A stretch of DNA of 6,033 bases from Synergistales bacterium (GTDB lineage: Bacteria; Synergistota; Synergistia; Synergistales; 79-D21), in the NCBI GenBank assembly GCA_015657435.1, contig JADLKH010000002.1, forward strand, positions 141,878 to 147,910, read 5' to 3'. The translations under genes and the position numbers were made by a program. This document shows, piece after piece, positions 1 to 5,526 of this stretch. The notes under the pieces were generated by a model. That model did no database searches, was not told the DNA's origin, and saw nothing but the letters and a program-made list of their open reading frames with translations. Position 1 is the stretch's first letter. The number at the start of each line of letters is the position of its first letter.

Positions 1-516
1 CGAAACGGACTGAGCCAGCATCACGGCGGTTCCGCTCGGGGCATTTGCCATTCCGGGGTGATGCCGGTCCGTGATGGCCAGGTACGGATAGAACGGGCGG
101 GCCCCAGCCAGGAAATCCATCACGAGGTTGATGCCCAAGCCGTAGTTGGAGATGATCGCCCAGCGAAGCCCATGAACCTTCACCATAGACTCCACCTTTT
201 TGAAATCTTCCTCGGAGAGACCGGTCGTCCCGATCACCGCATCCAGCCCCAGCTCGGCATACACGGAAAGGTGTTCCATCAGGACGGCCGTATGGGTGAA
301 ATCGATGACAAGATCCGCTCCGCTGCCGGCAAGCCCCTTCCTGAGGTCCGAACATGCCGCGACACCGATTTGAGCGCCCCCTGCCAGACTTCCGAGATCC
401 TCTCCGCACTCCCGGCAATAGCCGCCCGCCAGGGCGAATCCCTCACGCGCGATAATATTCCGGACCACCAGTCGGCCGACGTTGCCCGACGCCCCGGAGA
501 CAAAAACCTTTTTCAA
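1..516 (-). CDS. DapB-like reductase (dihydrodipicolinate reductase family), partial: C-terminus beyond left edge
   Basis: 172 residues are visible; DapB proteins are usually 240-270 long, so about a third is missing. The family reduces a dihydrodipicolinate-type substrate with NAD(P)H in the cytosol during lysine/diaminopimelate synthesis. Seen: a Rossmann dinucleotide motif GASGNVGR at residues 8-15, VIDFTH near 70-75, the family motif IGTTG at 95-99, and a loop with His152-His153 followed by NAPSGTA. In classical DapB this loop reads HHxxKxDAPSGTA; here the catalytic Lys position is Met156 and the Asp is Asn. A CxxC (Cys34, Cys37) lies near the expected cofactor-ribose region. The start chosen is TTG at 516, seven bases after AAGGGGG, because it puts the Rossmann strand at the N-terminus. 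An in-frame ATG at 552 would add 12 residues and cannot be excluded. The fold assignment is firm, but true DapB activity is doubtful given the loop. A DapB-type dehydrogenase acting on another amino-acid-derived substrate is possible. Confidence 0.85.
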   Translation of the reverse strand, partial: MKKVFVSGASGNVGRLVVRNIIAREGFALAGGYCRECGEDLGSLAGGAQIGVAACSDLRKGLAGSGADLVIDFTHTAVLMEHLSVYAELGLDAVIGTTGLSEEDFKKVESMVKVHGLRWAIISNYGLGINLVMDFLAGARPFYPYLAITDRHHPGMANAPSGTAVMLAQSVS

Positions 517-582
517 GCGAAATCCCCCTTTCCCGAAGACCTTTTCAATCATAACGAAGAAGTTCCCCAAAGGAAAAGGAAG

Positions 583-615
583 GGGGGCGGGGAGTTCCGC
601 TCTTCCCCCGCCCCC
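583..615 (-). terminator. GC-rich hairpin, probable terminator after the symporter operon
   Basis: A perfect 10-bp inverted repeat pairs 583-592 (GGGGGCGGGG) with 606-615 (CCCCGCCCCC) around a 13-base loop. Read on the minus strand, the stem lies about 35 bases after the stop of the 31-residue peptide and is followed by the pyrimidine-rich stretch CTTCCTTTTCCTTT. That makes it a plausible intrinsic terminator between the transporter operon and the dapB-like gene. The T tract is interrupted by C, so termination may be partial and some read-through is plausible. On the plus strand the hairpin is not followed by T. Confidence 0.5.
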
Positions 616-649
616 GGCTATCGGTGCGGCAACCGTTCTTCCTTCTCTT

Positions 650-745
650 TTATTCTCCGTCTTTGGCCATGGCAATGTGCCGCAGGCACCAGATCAGCCC
701 TCCAAAAACGACCACCATCACGACCGCCATGTTAATCATCCACAT
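650..745 (-). CDS. 31-residue single-span membrane peptide, probable symporter small accessory subunit
   Basis: This frame encodes 31 residues beginning MWMINMAVV and ending MAKDGE. Residues about 3-21 are hydrophobic enough for one transmembrane helix; the short C-terminal tail carries Arg22, His23, Lys28, Asp29 and Glu31. The ATG at 745 lies 29 bases after the transporter stop and just behind a strong ribosome binding site (AAGGAG at 755-760), which supports real translation despite the tiny size. Known context: NSS transporters can have very small membrane subunits encoded next to them, as with MetP/MetS, the methionine/alanine importer of Corynebacterium glutamicum, where the small subunit is needed for transport. 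By analogy this peptide probably stabilises or activates the upstream transporter. That role is inference from position, length and hydrophobicity. A longer frame opening at 853 overlaps the transporter gene and lacks a comparable ribosome binding site. Confidence 0.72.
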   Translation of the reverse strand: MWMINMAVVMVVVFGGLIWCLRHIAMAKDGE

Positions 746-754
746 TAAGACCCT

Positions 755-760
755 CTCCTT
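755..760 (-). promoter_or_regulatory. ribosome binding site of the 31-residue peptide
   Basis: On the minus strand AAGGAG, continuing into AGGG, sits nine bases upstream of the ATG at 745 and inside the 29-base gap after the transporter stop. It is the main evidence that the short frame is a gene and that translation begins at 745. Confidence 0.65.
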
Positions 761-774
761 CCATCCCTGCCCGA

Positions 775-2241
775 CTACACTTCCAGGCGGTGGGTCATCC
801 TGTCGGCAAGCCAGTTGTTGAGGAGGATGCAGACCACGGCAGCGATGGCCCACTGCCAGTACATCGTGCCCACGGTGAAGGTGTACTTACTGATCGGAAG
901 CCACTTGTACCACTCGCCCGGGTACCAGGTGATGGCCTGCCAGGTCCACCATCCAAAGATGAAGAGGAACCACATGGGGAAGAACCGGATCGCGGAGAAC
1001 ATCCAGTAGTGCTTCATCTGCGTGTAGGGTTCGATGTGCTCGTCCCAAATCTTCCTCACGCCGATCTTCATCGCGCCGAGGCCCATCAGAAGTCCGGCCA
1101 GCAACAGCCCGATCCCCCAGACCCAGTCCTGGTTGTCCAGGAAGGTCATGTTCATGGCGGAAGGCAGCCCCAGGACCAGAGTGGTGATGCCGATGCCCCA
1201 GGTCGCCTTTTTCCGGTCCCAACCCGCATCTTCCAGGATACGGGCGCCCATTTCGATCATGGCGATCTCGGAGCTGAGGGCCGCCAGGACCAGGGCGAGG
1301 AAGAAGGCGATGGCCATGATCGTCCCGCCGGGGATTTCAGCGAAAAGCTTCGTCATGTGGATGAAGGCCAGCCCCGTGTTGCCCGATTTCACCGCCGCCA
1401 TGGGATCAGGCGAGTAGGCGAAAATGGTGGGGATGACGCACAGCCCTGCCAGGAAGCCTGCCGTGGTATCCGCAAAGCAGGTTGTCGTCGCCGCGAGCAT
1501 GATGTCCTCGCTCTTCTTGACATACACGAAATACGTCAGGAAGAGCCCCCAGCCGGCCCCCGTGGACCAGGCCACCTGAGTAAAGGCTTCGAGGTAGGTC
1601 CTCGGATTCAGGAAGTCCGCCGCGCGAGCCGTGAAATAGAATTCGTAGCCTTTCACTGCGCCGGGCAGGAAGGCGGCCCGGATCGCGAGGAAAACAAGAA
1701 GGATGAAGATACCGGGAACCATGACCTTGCAGGCCTTCTCAAGACCGCCGGCCACACCCTTGGAGGTGATGAACATGCAAATGGCGACAACTACGGTGAA
1801 CAGGATGCTCTGCTGCACCCCGTTCCCGGCGAATGCCTTCCACAGCGCCTCGGTGTCCATGCCGGTCTTGAACACGCCCATGACGGCATAGCCAAGGTAC
1901 TGCATGCACCAGCCCACGACCACGCCGTAATAGAAGACGATGCCCAGAACGATGACGGCCATCAAGGCTCCCGCCCAGGTCCAGCCGCGGCCGCACATAT
2001 GCTTGAAGGAACCGATGATGCCCATGCGGGAGACTTTCCCCCATACGCCTTCGGCGGCCATAAGGGGAATCGCCCAGAGGAAAAGTGCCAGCACGTAGGC
2101 AAAGAAGAAGGCAGCCCCACCGTTCGCCGCAGAAACCCGGGGGAACCGCCAGATGTTACCCGTGCCAACCGCCATCCCGATGGAAGCCAGGATCAGTCCC
2201 CACCGGCTGCTCCACATGTTGCCCTCAAGTTGCTTAGCCAT
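775..2241 (-). CDS. NSS (SNF) family sodium-dependent transporter
   Basis: A 488-residue inner-membrane protein with about 12 hydrophobic segments, consistent with a LeuT-fold Na+-coupled symporter for amino acids or related compounds. The first helix carries the family signature GTGNIWRFP (residues 26-34), followed by the NGG motif. Helix 8 contains Ser323-Ser324, matching the LeuT Na2 ligands Thr354/Ser355. In helix 7 Asp258 aligns with LeuT Asn286 (a Na1 ligand), and Gly262 falls about where LeuT has Glu290. Met23 replaces LeuT Asn21. These alignments were made by eye. The start at 2241 is preferred because AGGAGG lies six bases upstream and the protein then begins just before helix 1. An extension to 2367 would add 42 charged residues unlike any family N-terminus. 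The gene is followed closely by a 31-residue membrane peptide, probably its accessory subunit. The substrate cannot be read from the sequence. Confidence 0.93.
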   Translation of the reverse strand: MAKQLEGNMWSSRWGLILASIGMAVGTGNIWRFPRVSAANGGAAFFFAYVLALFLWAIPLMAAEGVWGKVSRMGIIGSFKHMCGRGWTWAGALMAVIVLGIVFYYGVVVGWCMQYLGYAVMGVFKTGMDTEALWKAFAGNGVQQSILFTVVVAICMFITSKGVAGGLEKACKVMVPGIFILLVFLAIRAAFLPGAVKGYEFYFTARAADFLNPRTYLEAFTQVAWSTGAGWGLFLTYFVYVKKSEDIMLAATTTCFADTTAGFLAGLCVIPTIFAYSPDPMAAVKSGNTGLAFIHMTKLFAEIPGGTIMAIAFFLALVLAALSSEIAMIEMGARILEDAGWDRKKATWGIGITTLVLGLPSAMNMTFLDNQDWVWGIGLLLAGLLMGLGAMKIGVRKIWDEHIEPYTQMKHYWMFSAIRFFPMWFLFIFGWWTWQAITWYPGEWYKWLPISKYTFTVGTMYWQWAIAAVVCILLNNWLADRMTHRLEV

Positions 2242-2247
2242 AATCAT

Positions 2248-2253
2248 CCTCCT
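2248..2253 (-). promoter_or_regulatory. Shine-Dalgarno that fixes the symporter start
   Basis: A perfect AGGAGG on the minus strand lies six bases before the ATG at 2241. This spacing favours 2241 over the ATG two codons upstream (2247), which directly abuts the site, and over the distant start at 2367. Confidence 0.75.
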
Positions 2254-2278
2254 CTCATCTCTGTTTCTTTGACCCTTT

Positions 2279-2290
2279 GTGGTGCACCAC
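2279..2290. promoter_or_regulatory. 12-bp perfect palindrome, possible operator upstream of the symporter
   Basis: GTGGTGCACCAC is its own reverse complement and is centred about 43 bases upstream of the transporter ATG. It could be a dimeric regulator's operator or, in the transcript, a minor hairpin. Only one copy was found, so assignment as an operator is tentative. Confidence 0.3.
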
Positions 2291-2440
2291 CCCTTGCGCC
2301 TTCCACGATCCCCCTTTCCGTCCGCCAAGGTCTCGGCATTAGATTTTATGAAGCATAAAAAATACAAACCACAAATCCTAAATTTCTACGGCTATACAAG
2401 AGAATATCTTTTGTGCTAGGGCCATGCTAGTTTAGTCCAT

Positions 2441-2505
2441 TCACCAAAGCAAGTAGTCTCAAGGTGCATCTGTTGTAAAAAAAGCATACTTTTGGTGATT
2501 TTTTT
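2441..2505 (+). repeat. inverted repeat followed by seven T, terminator-like
   Basis: TCACCAAA (2441-2448) is exactly repeated in inverted form as TTTGGTGA (2491-2498), followed at once by seven T (2499-2505). The layout resembles an intrinsic terminator read rightward, but the 42-base loop is long and no recognised plus-strand gene lies upstream of it. It may end a short untranslated RNA, act on leader RNA, or be a chance match in AT-rich DNA. Confidence 0.3.
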
Positions 2506-2571
2506 AACCTTAAGGCAAACAAAAGCAAGCCAATCCACGTTCATTTACCCAGGTTCAGGGGCTTATTGGAA

Positions 2572-2601
2572 TTGACTCGTGTTTTATCCTAACAATCGAA
2601 T
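2572..2601 (+). promoter_or_regulatory. candidate sigma-70-type promoter of the larC operon
   Basis: TTGACT (2572-2577, five of six consensus bases) is followed after 18 bases by TCGAAT (2596-2601, four of six). It would start transcription near 2608 and give a leader of about 160 bases before larC. This is the best -35/-10 pair I found by eye on the plus strand of the intergenic region. A TATAAA at 2678-2683 is an alternative -10 with a poor -35. Confidence 0.35.
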
Positions 2602-2751
2602 GGGAGTTCTTCTTCTACTTTTCGCAATATTTTTGCTTATCTGGTTTATGGTTTTATTGGTTCGATCCATATTTTTTTATAAATCAACTGAGTTTATTTG
2701 ATGGAAGGCTCGTTGAGGGATATCCTTGGAAAAGAGATCCCACTTGAAGAA

Positions 2752-2757
2752 AAGGAG
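2752..2757 (+). promoter_or_regulatory. ribosome binding site fixing the larC start
   Basis: AAGGAG lies ten bases before the ATG at 2768. The alternative in-frame ATG at 2726 would place this site inside the coding region and prepend 14 lysine/arginine-rich residues, so 2768 is preferred. Confidence 0.65.
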
Positions 2758-2767
2758 TGCTCCAAAA

Positions 2768-3967
2768 ATGAGAACGATTCTTTTCGACGCCTTCTCCGGA
2801 GCGGCCGGCGACATGATCCTTGGAAGCCTTATTGACCTGGGAGCCGACGGGAGGCGGATCGCTTCGATTCTGGAATCGACCATCGGCGTCTCGGTGACCG
2901 TGGGGGCGGTCACCAAAAGGGGCATCCGTGCTGTGGACGTCCAGGTCCGCGTCCGCGGGGAAAACTATGCCCGCCCCTACACCGAATTGCTTGAAACCAT
3001 CGAAAGGGCATCCTTGCCTGAAACGGTGCGCAAAGATGCCTTGGGCGTTTTCGCAATCCTCGCGGGGGCGGAATCGAAGGTTCACGGCGAACCGATGGAA
3101 GGGCTTCATTTCCATGAGGTGGGACAGGACGATGCCCTCGCCGATGTGATCGGGACCTGTCTCGCCCTATCGGAGCTCAAAGCCGGCTCCGTTCTTAGCA
3201 CTCCCATCAACGTGGGAGGGGGACAGGTCCATTCCGCTCACGGAACATGCCCGGTCCCCGCGCCGGCTACCCTGGAAATCCTGACGCAATCCGGCCTTCC
3301 CTTCTACGGAAGAGGGAACCGGGAACTCCTGACGCCTACCGGCGCCGCAATCCTCGCCCATTTCGCCCGCCCCGTCGACCACATTCCTCTGGGCAAGGCC
3401 CTTGCGACCGGCTATGGAGCGGGAGACGCCGATACGGAACAGCCGAACGTTCTCCGCGCACTGCTGATGGACCTGGAAACGGAGTCCGGCGGCGACAGGG
3501 TCGACATTCTCGAAACGAACCTGGATGACATCCCGGGAGAAATACTGGGTGCGCTGTTCGACAGGCTGATGAGCCTCGGGGCAAGGGATGTGAGCGTTTC
3601 CCCCCTCACGATGAAGAAGGGACGCCCAGGGCATCTCGTCAGGGTTGTCACCTCGCCGGAAAGGAGCCATGACCTGGCCCGCGAGATCATGAAGCAAACA
3701 GGATCCCTCGGCATTCGTGTCCTGCCCTGCGTTCACCGTTACACAGCGGAAAGGAGGATGCGGTCCGTCCCTCTCGCCTCCGGAAACGTAACGACGGAGA
3801 TCCCCGTCAAGATCGCATTCGACCAGAACGGAGAAATCCTCAACGTTTCCCCTGAATATGAAGATTGCCTCTCCTTTGCCGAAAGGGCGGACCTGCCCCT
3901 GAGAGAGGTCATGAGAAAAGCCCAGGCAGAAGCCTGGCGCGCGTTCGAAAAACCCTGGAACTCCTGA
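2768..3967 (+). CDS. larC: LarC, nickel-pincer cofactor biosynthesis protein
   Basis: A 399-residue cytosolic protein of the LarC (formerly DUF111/UPF0272) family. LarC inserts nickel, at the cost of CTP, into pyridinium-3,5-bisthiocarboxylic acid mononucleotide to complete the nickel-pincer nucleotide used by lactate racemase LarA and its relatives. Visible family motifs: N-terminal DAFSGAAGDM (residues 7-16), HFHEVG (114-119), VGGGQVHSAHGTCPVPAPAT (149-168), LTPTGAAIL, then in the C-terminal part LETNLDDIPGE (248-258), MKKGRPG (282-288) and PEYEDC (362-367). Both the LarC1- and LarC2-type parts are in one frame, unlike Lactiplantibacillus plantarum, where full-length LarC needs a programmed frameshift. 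The poly-His stretch seen in some LarC proteins is absent. It is the first gene of an operon, 17 bases before an Fe-S aldo/keto reductase. No larA, larB or larE is in view, so the client enzyme is unknown. Confidence 0.93.
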   Translation: MRTILFDAFSGAAGDMILGSLIDLGADGRRIASILESTIGVSVTVGAVTKRGIRAVDVQVRVRGENYARPYTELLETIERASLPETVRKDALGVFAILAGAESKVHGEPMEGLHFHEVGQDDALADVIGTCLALSELKAGSVLSTPINVGGGQVHSAHGTCPVPAPATLEILTQSGLPFYGRGNRELLTPTGAAILAHFARPVDHIPLGKALATGYGAGDADTEQPNVLRALLMDLETESGGDRVDILETNLDDIPGEILGALFDRLMSLGARDVSVSPLTMKKGRPGHLVRVVTSPERSHDLAREIMKQTGSLGIRVLPCVHRYTAERRMRSVPLASGNVTTEIPVKIAFDQNGEILNVSPEYEDCLSFAERADLPLREVMRKAQAEAWRAFEKPWNS

Positions 3968-3984
3968 GAAAGAAGGGAACGACG

Positions 3985-5184
3985 ATGCTCTACAGGACCA
4001 TGCCCGGCAACGGAGACAGGCTTTCGATCCTCGGGTTCGGCTGCATGCGCCTTCCCGTTCAGGAAGGGCAAATCGACGAAGTGAGGGCGCAAAACCAATT
4101 GAGGCAGGCGATCGATTGCGGGGTGAACTACATCGACACCGCCTGGCCCTATCACGCGGGGGAAAGCGAACCCTTCCTGGGAAGAGCCCTTTCGGGCGGG
4201 TATCGGGAAAAAATTCGCCTTGCCACCAAGCTGCCGTCCTTCCTCGTGGAAACCGCCGCAGACATGCCTCGTTTTCTCGATGCCCAACTGGATAGACTCA
4301 AAACCCGCTTGATCGACTATTACCTCCTGCACTCGCTTACGGGCCCCTTATGGGATCACCTTGAAGCCCTGGGGGTGCGTGATTTCCTGGAAAAGGCAAA
4401 GAGGGAAGGCCGCATCGCCAATGCCGGATTTTCCTTTCACGGAACGCCATCGGATTTCGAGAGAATCGTCGATGCCTACCCGTGGCAGTTCTGTCAGATC
4501 CAGTACAACATCCTGGACGAGGAATATCAGGCCGGCACGAGGGGGCTTCGATACGCGGCTTCAAAGGGACTTGGCGTGATCGTCATGGAACCTCTGCGAG
4601 GCGGACTGCTGGGCATGCCGAACCAGCCCCAGGCGGTCGCTGGAATCTGGGATTCGGCGCCGGTCCGGAGAACGCCTGCCGAATGGTCGCTCCGCTGGAT
4701 CTGGAATCACCGCGAGGTCACGGTTGTCCTGTCCGGAATGAACGACGAAGCGCACATCGCGGAAAACATCTCGATTGCAGACAGGGCCTTGCCGGGTTCC
4801 CTCTCCTCCATCGAGCTGGAGCTTGTCAAACGGGCGGCGGTCACGCTCAGGGACTCGATGAGGATCGGCTGCACCGGTTGCGGCTACTGTGTGCCCTGTC
4901 CGTCGGGGGTGGCAATCCCATCCTGTTTCGAGGTCTACAATAAAATGCATCTTTCGGGCAACATCCAGGAAGGCCTCGCCCTTTATGCCATGCGGAACAG
5001 CGGCATCCTCCGCAAAGGCGTTCCGAGCTATGCTTCCCAGTGCGTCGATTGCGGAAGGTGCCTTGAAAAATGCCCGCAGCACCTGCCCATCCCGTCGCTT
5101 CTGAAACAAGTCGCGGCCGAACTTGAAATCCCGGGTCTGGAGGAACGTGTGGCCAAGGCCCGAAAATCGCTCAACATGAATTGA
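3985..5184 (+). CDS. aldo/keto reductase with C-terminal dicluster [4Fe-4S] domain
   Basis: A 399-residue cytosolic oxidoreductase. Residues 1 to about 285 form an aldo/keto reductase TIM barrel with the full catalytic tetrad: Asp51, Tyr56 (in DTAWPYHAGE), Lys82 and His116. LGFGCMRLP (16-24) is the usual start of the barrel. Residues about 290-370 add two ferredoxin-type clusters: Cys296, 299, 302 and 305 (CxxCxxCxxCP) and Cys353, 356, 359 and 363 (CxxCxxCxxxCP). This architecture is a recognised group of anaerobe proteins. The domains suggest carbonyl reduction or oxidation linked to ferredoxin electrons, but the substrate is unknown. The start at 3985 follows AGAAGGGA and places the barrel strand at the N-terminus; the same frame is open back to 3865, overlapping larC, without a better site. 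Being 17 bases behind larC implies co-transcription and a possible link to a nickel-pincer enzyme. Confidence 0.93.
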   Translation: MLYRTMPGNGDRLSILGFGCMRLPVQEGQIDEVRAQNQLRQAIDCGVNYIDTAWPYHAGESEPFLGRALSGGYREKIRLATKLPSFLVETAADMPRFLDAQLDRLKTRLIDYYLLHSLTGPLWDHLEALGVRDFLEKAKREGRIANAGFSFHGTPSDFERIVDAYPWQFCQIQYNILDEEYQAGTRGLRYAASKGLGVIVMEPLRGGLLGMPNQPQAVAGIWDSAPVRRTPAEWSLRWIWNHREVTVVLSGMNDEAHIAENISIADRALPGSLSSIELELVKRAAVTLRDSMRIGCTGCGYCVPCPSGVAIPSCFEVYNKMHLSGNIQEGLALYAMRNSGILRKGVPSYASQCVDCGRCLEKCPQHLPIPSLLKQVAAELEIPGLEERVAKARKSLNMN

Positions 5185-5223
5185 GGGGCGGCGCTTTTCC
5201 CGCGCCGCCCCTCAGGCCTTTTT
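5182..5223 (+). terminator. strong intrinsic terminator of the larC-reductase operon
   Basis: A perfect 13-bp stem pairs 5182-5194 (TGAGGGGCGGCGC) with 5202-5214, loop TTTTCCC, followed four bases later by TTTTT (5219-5223). The left arm begins with the reductase's own TGA stop codon, so the hairpin starts inside the gene end. The convergent minus-strand genes end at 5237. On that strand the same stem is not followed by T, so it should end mainly rightward transcription. Confidence 0.88.
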
Positions 5224-5236
5224 CGATCGGGTTTTC

Positions 5237-5524
5237 CTATTCCTTGGTATACGGACTCGTGGCCAGGACGCCGAGCTTGACGGGCTTCACGGGGGGCCGG
5301 AACACCCCGGGATCCACGGAGGCCATGGGGATTCCCTTGGCCCTGGCGATCTCGCGCATGATGATCTCGCGGCAGCCGCGCCCCTGGCACGGGCCCATTC
5401 CCACACGGAGCAGGCGCTTCAGCTCGTCGAAGGTGTCGTAACCCTTCGCGATCCATTCCCGCACCTCGCCCATGGTCACTTCCTCGCAACGGCAGACGAT
5501 GATGTCCTTGCTCTTGTCTTCCAT
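5237..5524 (-). CDS. BFD-type [2Fe-2S]-binding protein, small oxidoreductase subunit
   Basis: A 95-residue soluble protein with the BFD-like (Fer2_BFD) cysteine pattern: Cys11-x-Cys13, a 32-residue gap, then Cys46-x4-Cys51 (CRCEE near the N-terminus and GPCQGRGC in the middle), expected to hold one [2Fe-2S] cluster. The C-terminal tail contains RPPVKPVKLGVLA (residues 76-88), a type of tail I associate with subunits of HcnABC/opine oxidase/dye-linked proline dehydrogenase complexes. There the Fe-S protein carries electrons between FAD subunits. The ATG at 5524 lies two bases after the stop of the upstream ferredoxin-like gene, so translation is probably coupled. Frames opening further upstream overlap that gene and add nothing recognisable. 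Partner flavoprotein subunits are not in the window, and the substrate is unknown. Confidence 0.88.
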   Translation of the reverse strand: MEDKSKDIIVCRCEEVTMGEVREWIAKGYDTFDELKRLLRVGMGPCQGRGCREIIMREIARAKGIPMASVDPGVFRPPVKPVKLGVLATSPYTKE

Positions 5525-5526
5525 GC

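Larger units (their letters stand above)
2242..2767. other. divergent AT-rich intergenic region between symporter and larC
   Basis: No convincing gene lies in these 526 bases. The part nearest the transporter (to about 2340) is GC-rich like coding DNA and contains a perfect 12-bp palindrome at 2279-2290. From about 2341 to 2700 the composition becomes strongly AT-rich, as expected for promoters of two divergent operons. For the transporter, minus-strand TAAAAT (2343-2348) is a possible -10 box, but no good -35 box stands at the right distance. For larC a better candidate pair is at 2572-2601, and a second -10-like TATAAA lies at 2678-2683. The region also holds two TGCTAG copies (2414-2419 and 2425-2430) and an inverted repeat with a T tract (2441-2505). 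Confidence 0.7.

Noticed and set aside
58..735. Plus-strand open frame of 225 codons at the left end
   Set aside because: It overlaps the DapB-like gene in antisense and runs through the terminator hairpin and the small peptide gene; no domain signal.
790..2358. Plus-strand open frame of 522 codons opposite the transporter
   Set aside because: It is the antisense shadow of the transporter: hydrophilic, rich in Gly, Pro, His, Asp and Arg, with no recognisable domain and no ribosome binding site.
2242..2367. N-terminal extension of the transporter to the ATG at 2367
   Set aside because: It adds 42 polar residues not expected in NSS proteins, spans the palindrome and possible promoter, and the perfect AGGAGG points to 2241.
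2341..2700. Riboswitch or tRNA in the AT-rich intergenic region
   Set aside because: No conserved riboswitch core, tRNA cloverleaf or CRISPR-like repeat was recognisable by eye; only short inverted and direct repeats.
2726..2767. Earlier larC start
   Set aside because: It adds a Lys/Arg-rich 14-residue leader and ignores AAGGAG upstream of 2768; LarC proteins begin close to the DAFSGAAGDM motif.
3167..3736. Minus-strand frame of 189 codons inside larC, and similar frames at 3739-4332 and 4561-5109
   Set aside because: Antisense shadows of larC and the reductase, with no domain or ribosome binding site evidence.
3865..3984. Earlier aldo/keto reductase start overlapping larC
   Set aside because: The extra 40 residues do not match the family start and would overlap conserved larC sequence in another frame.
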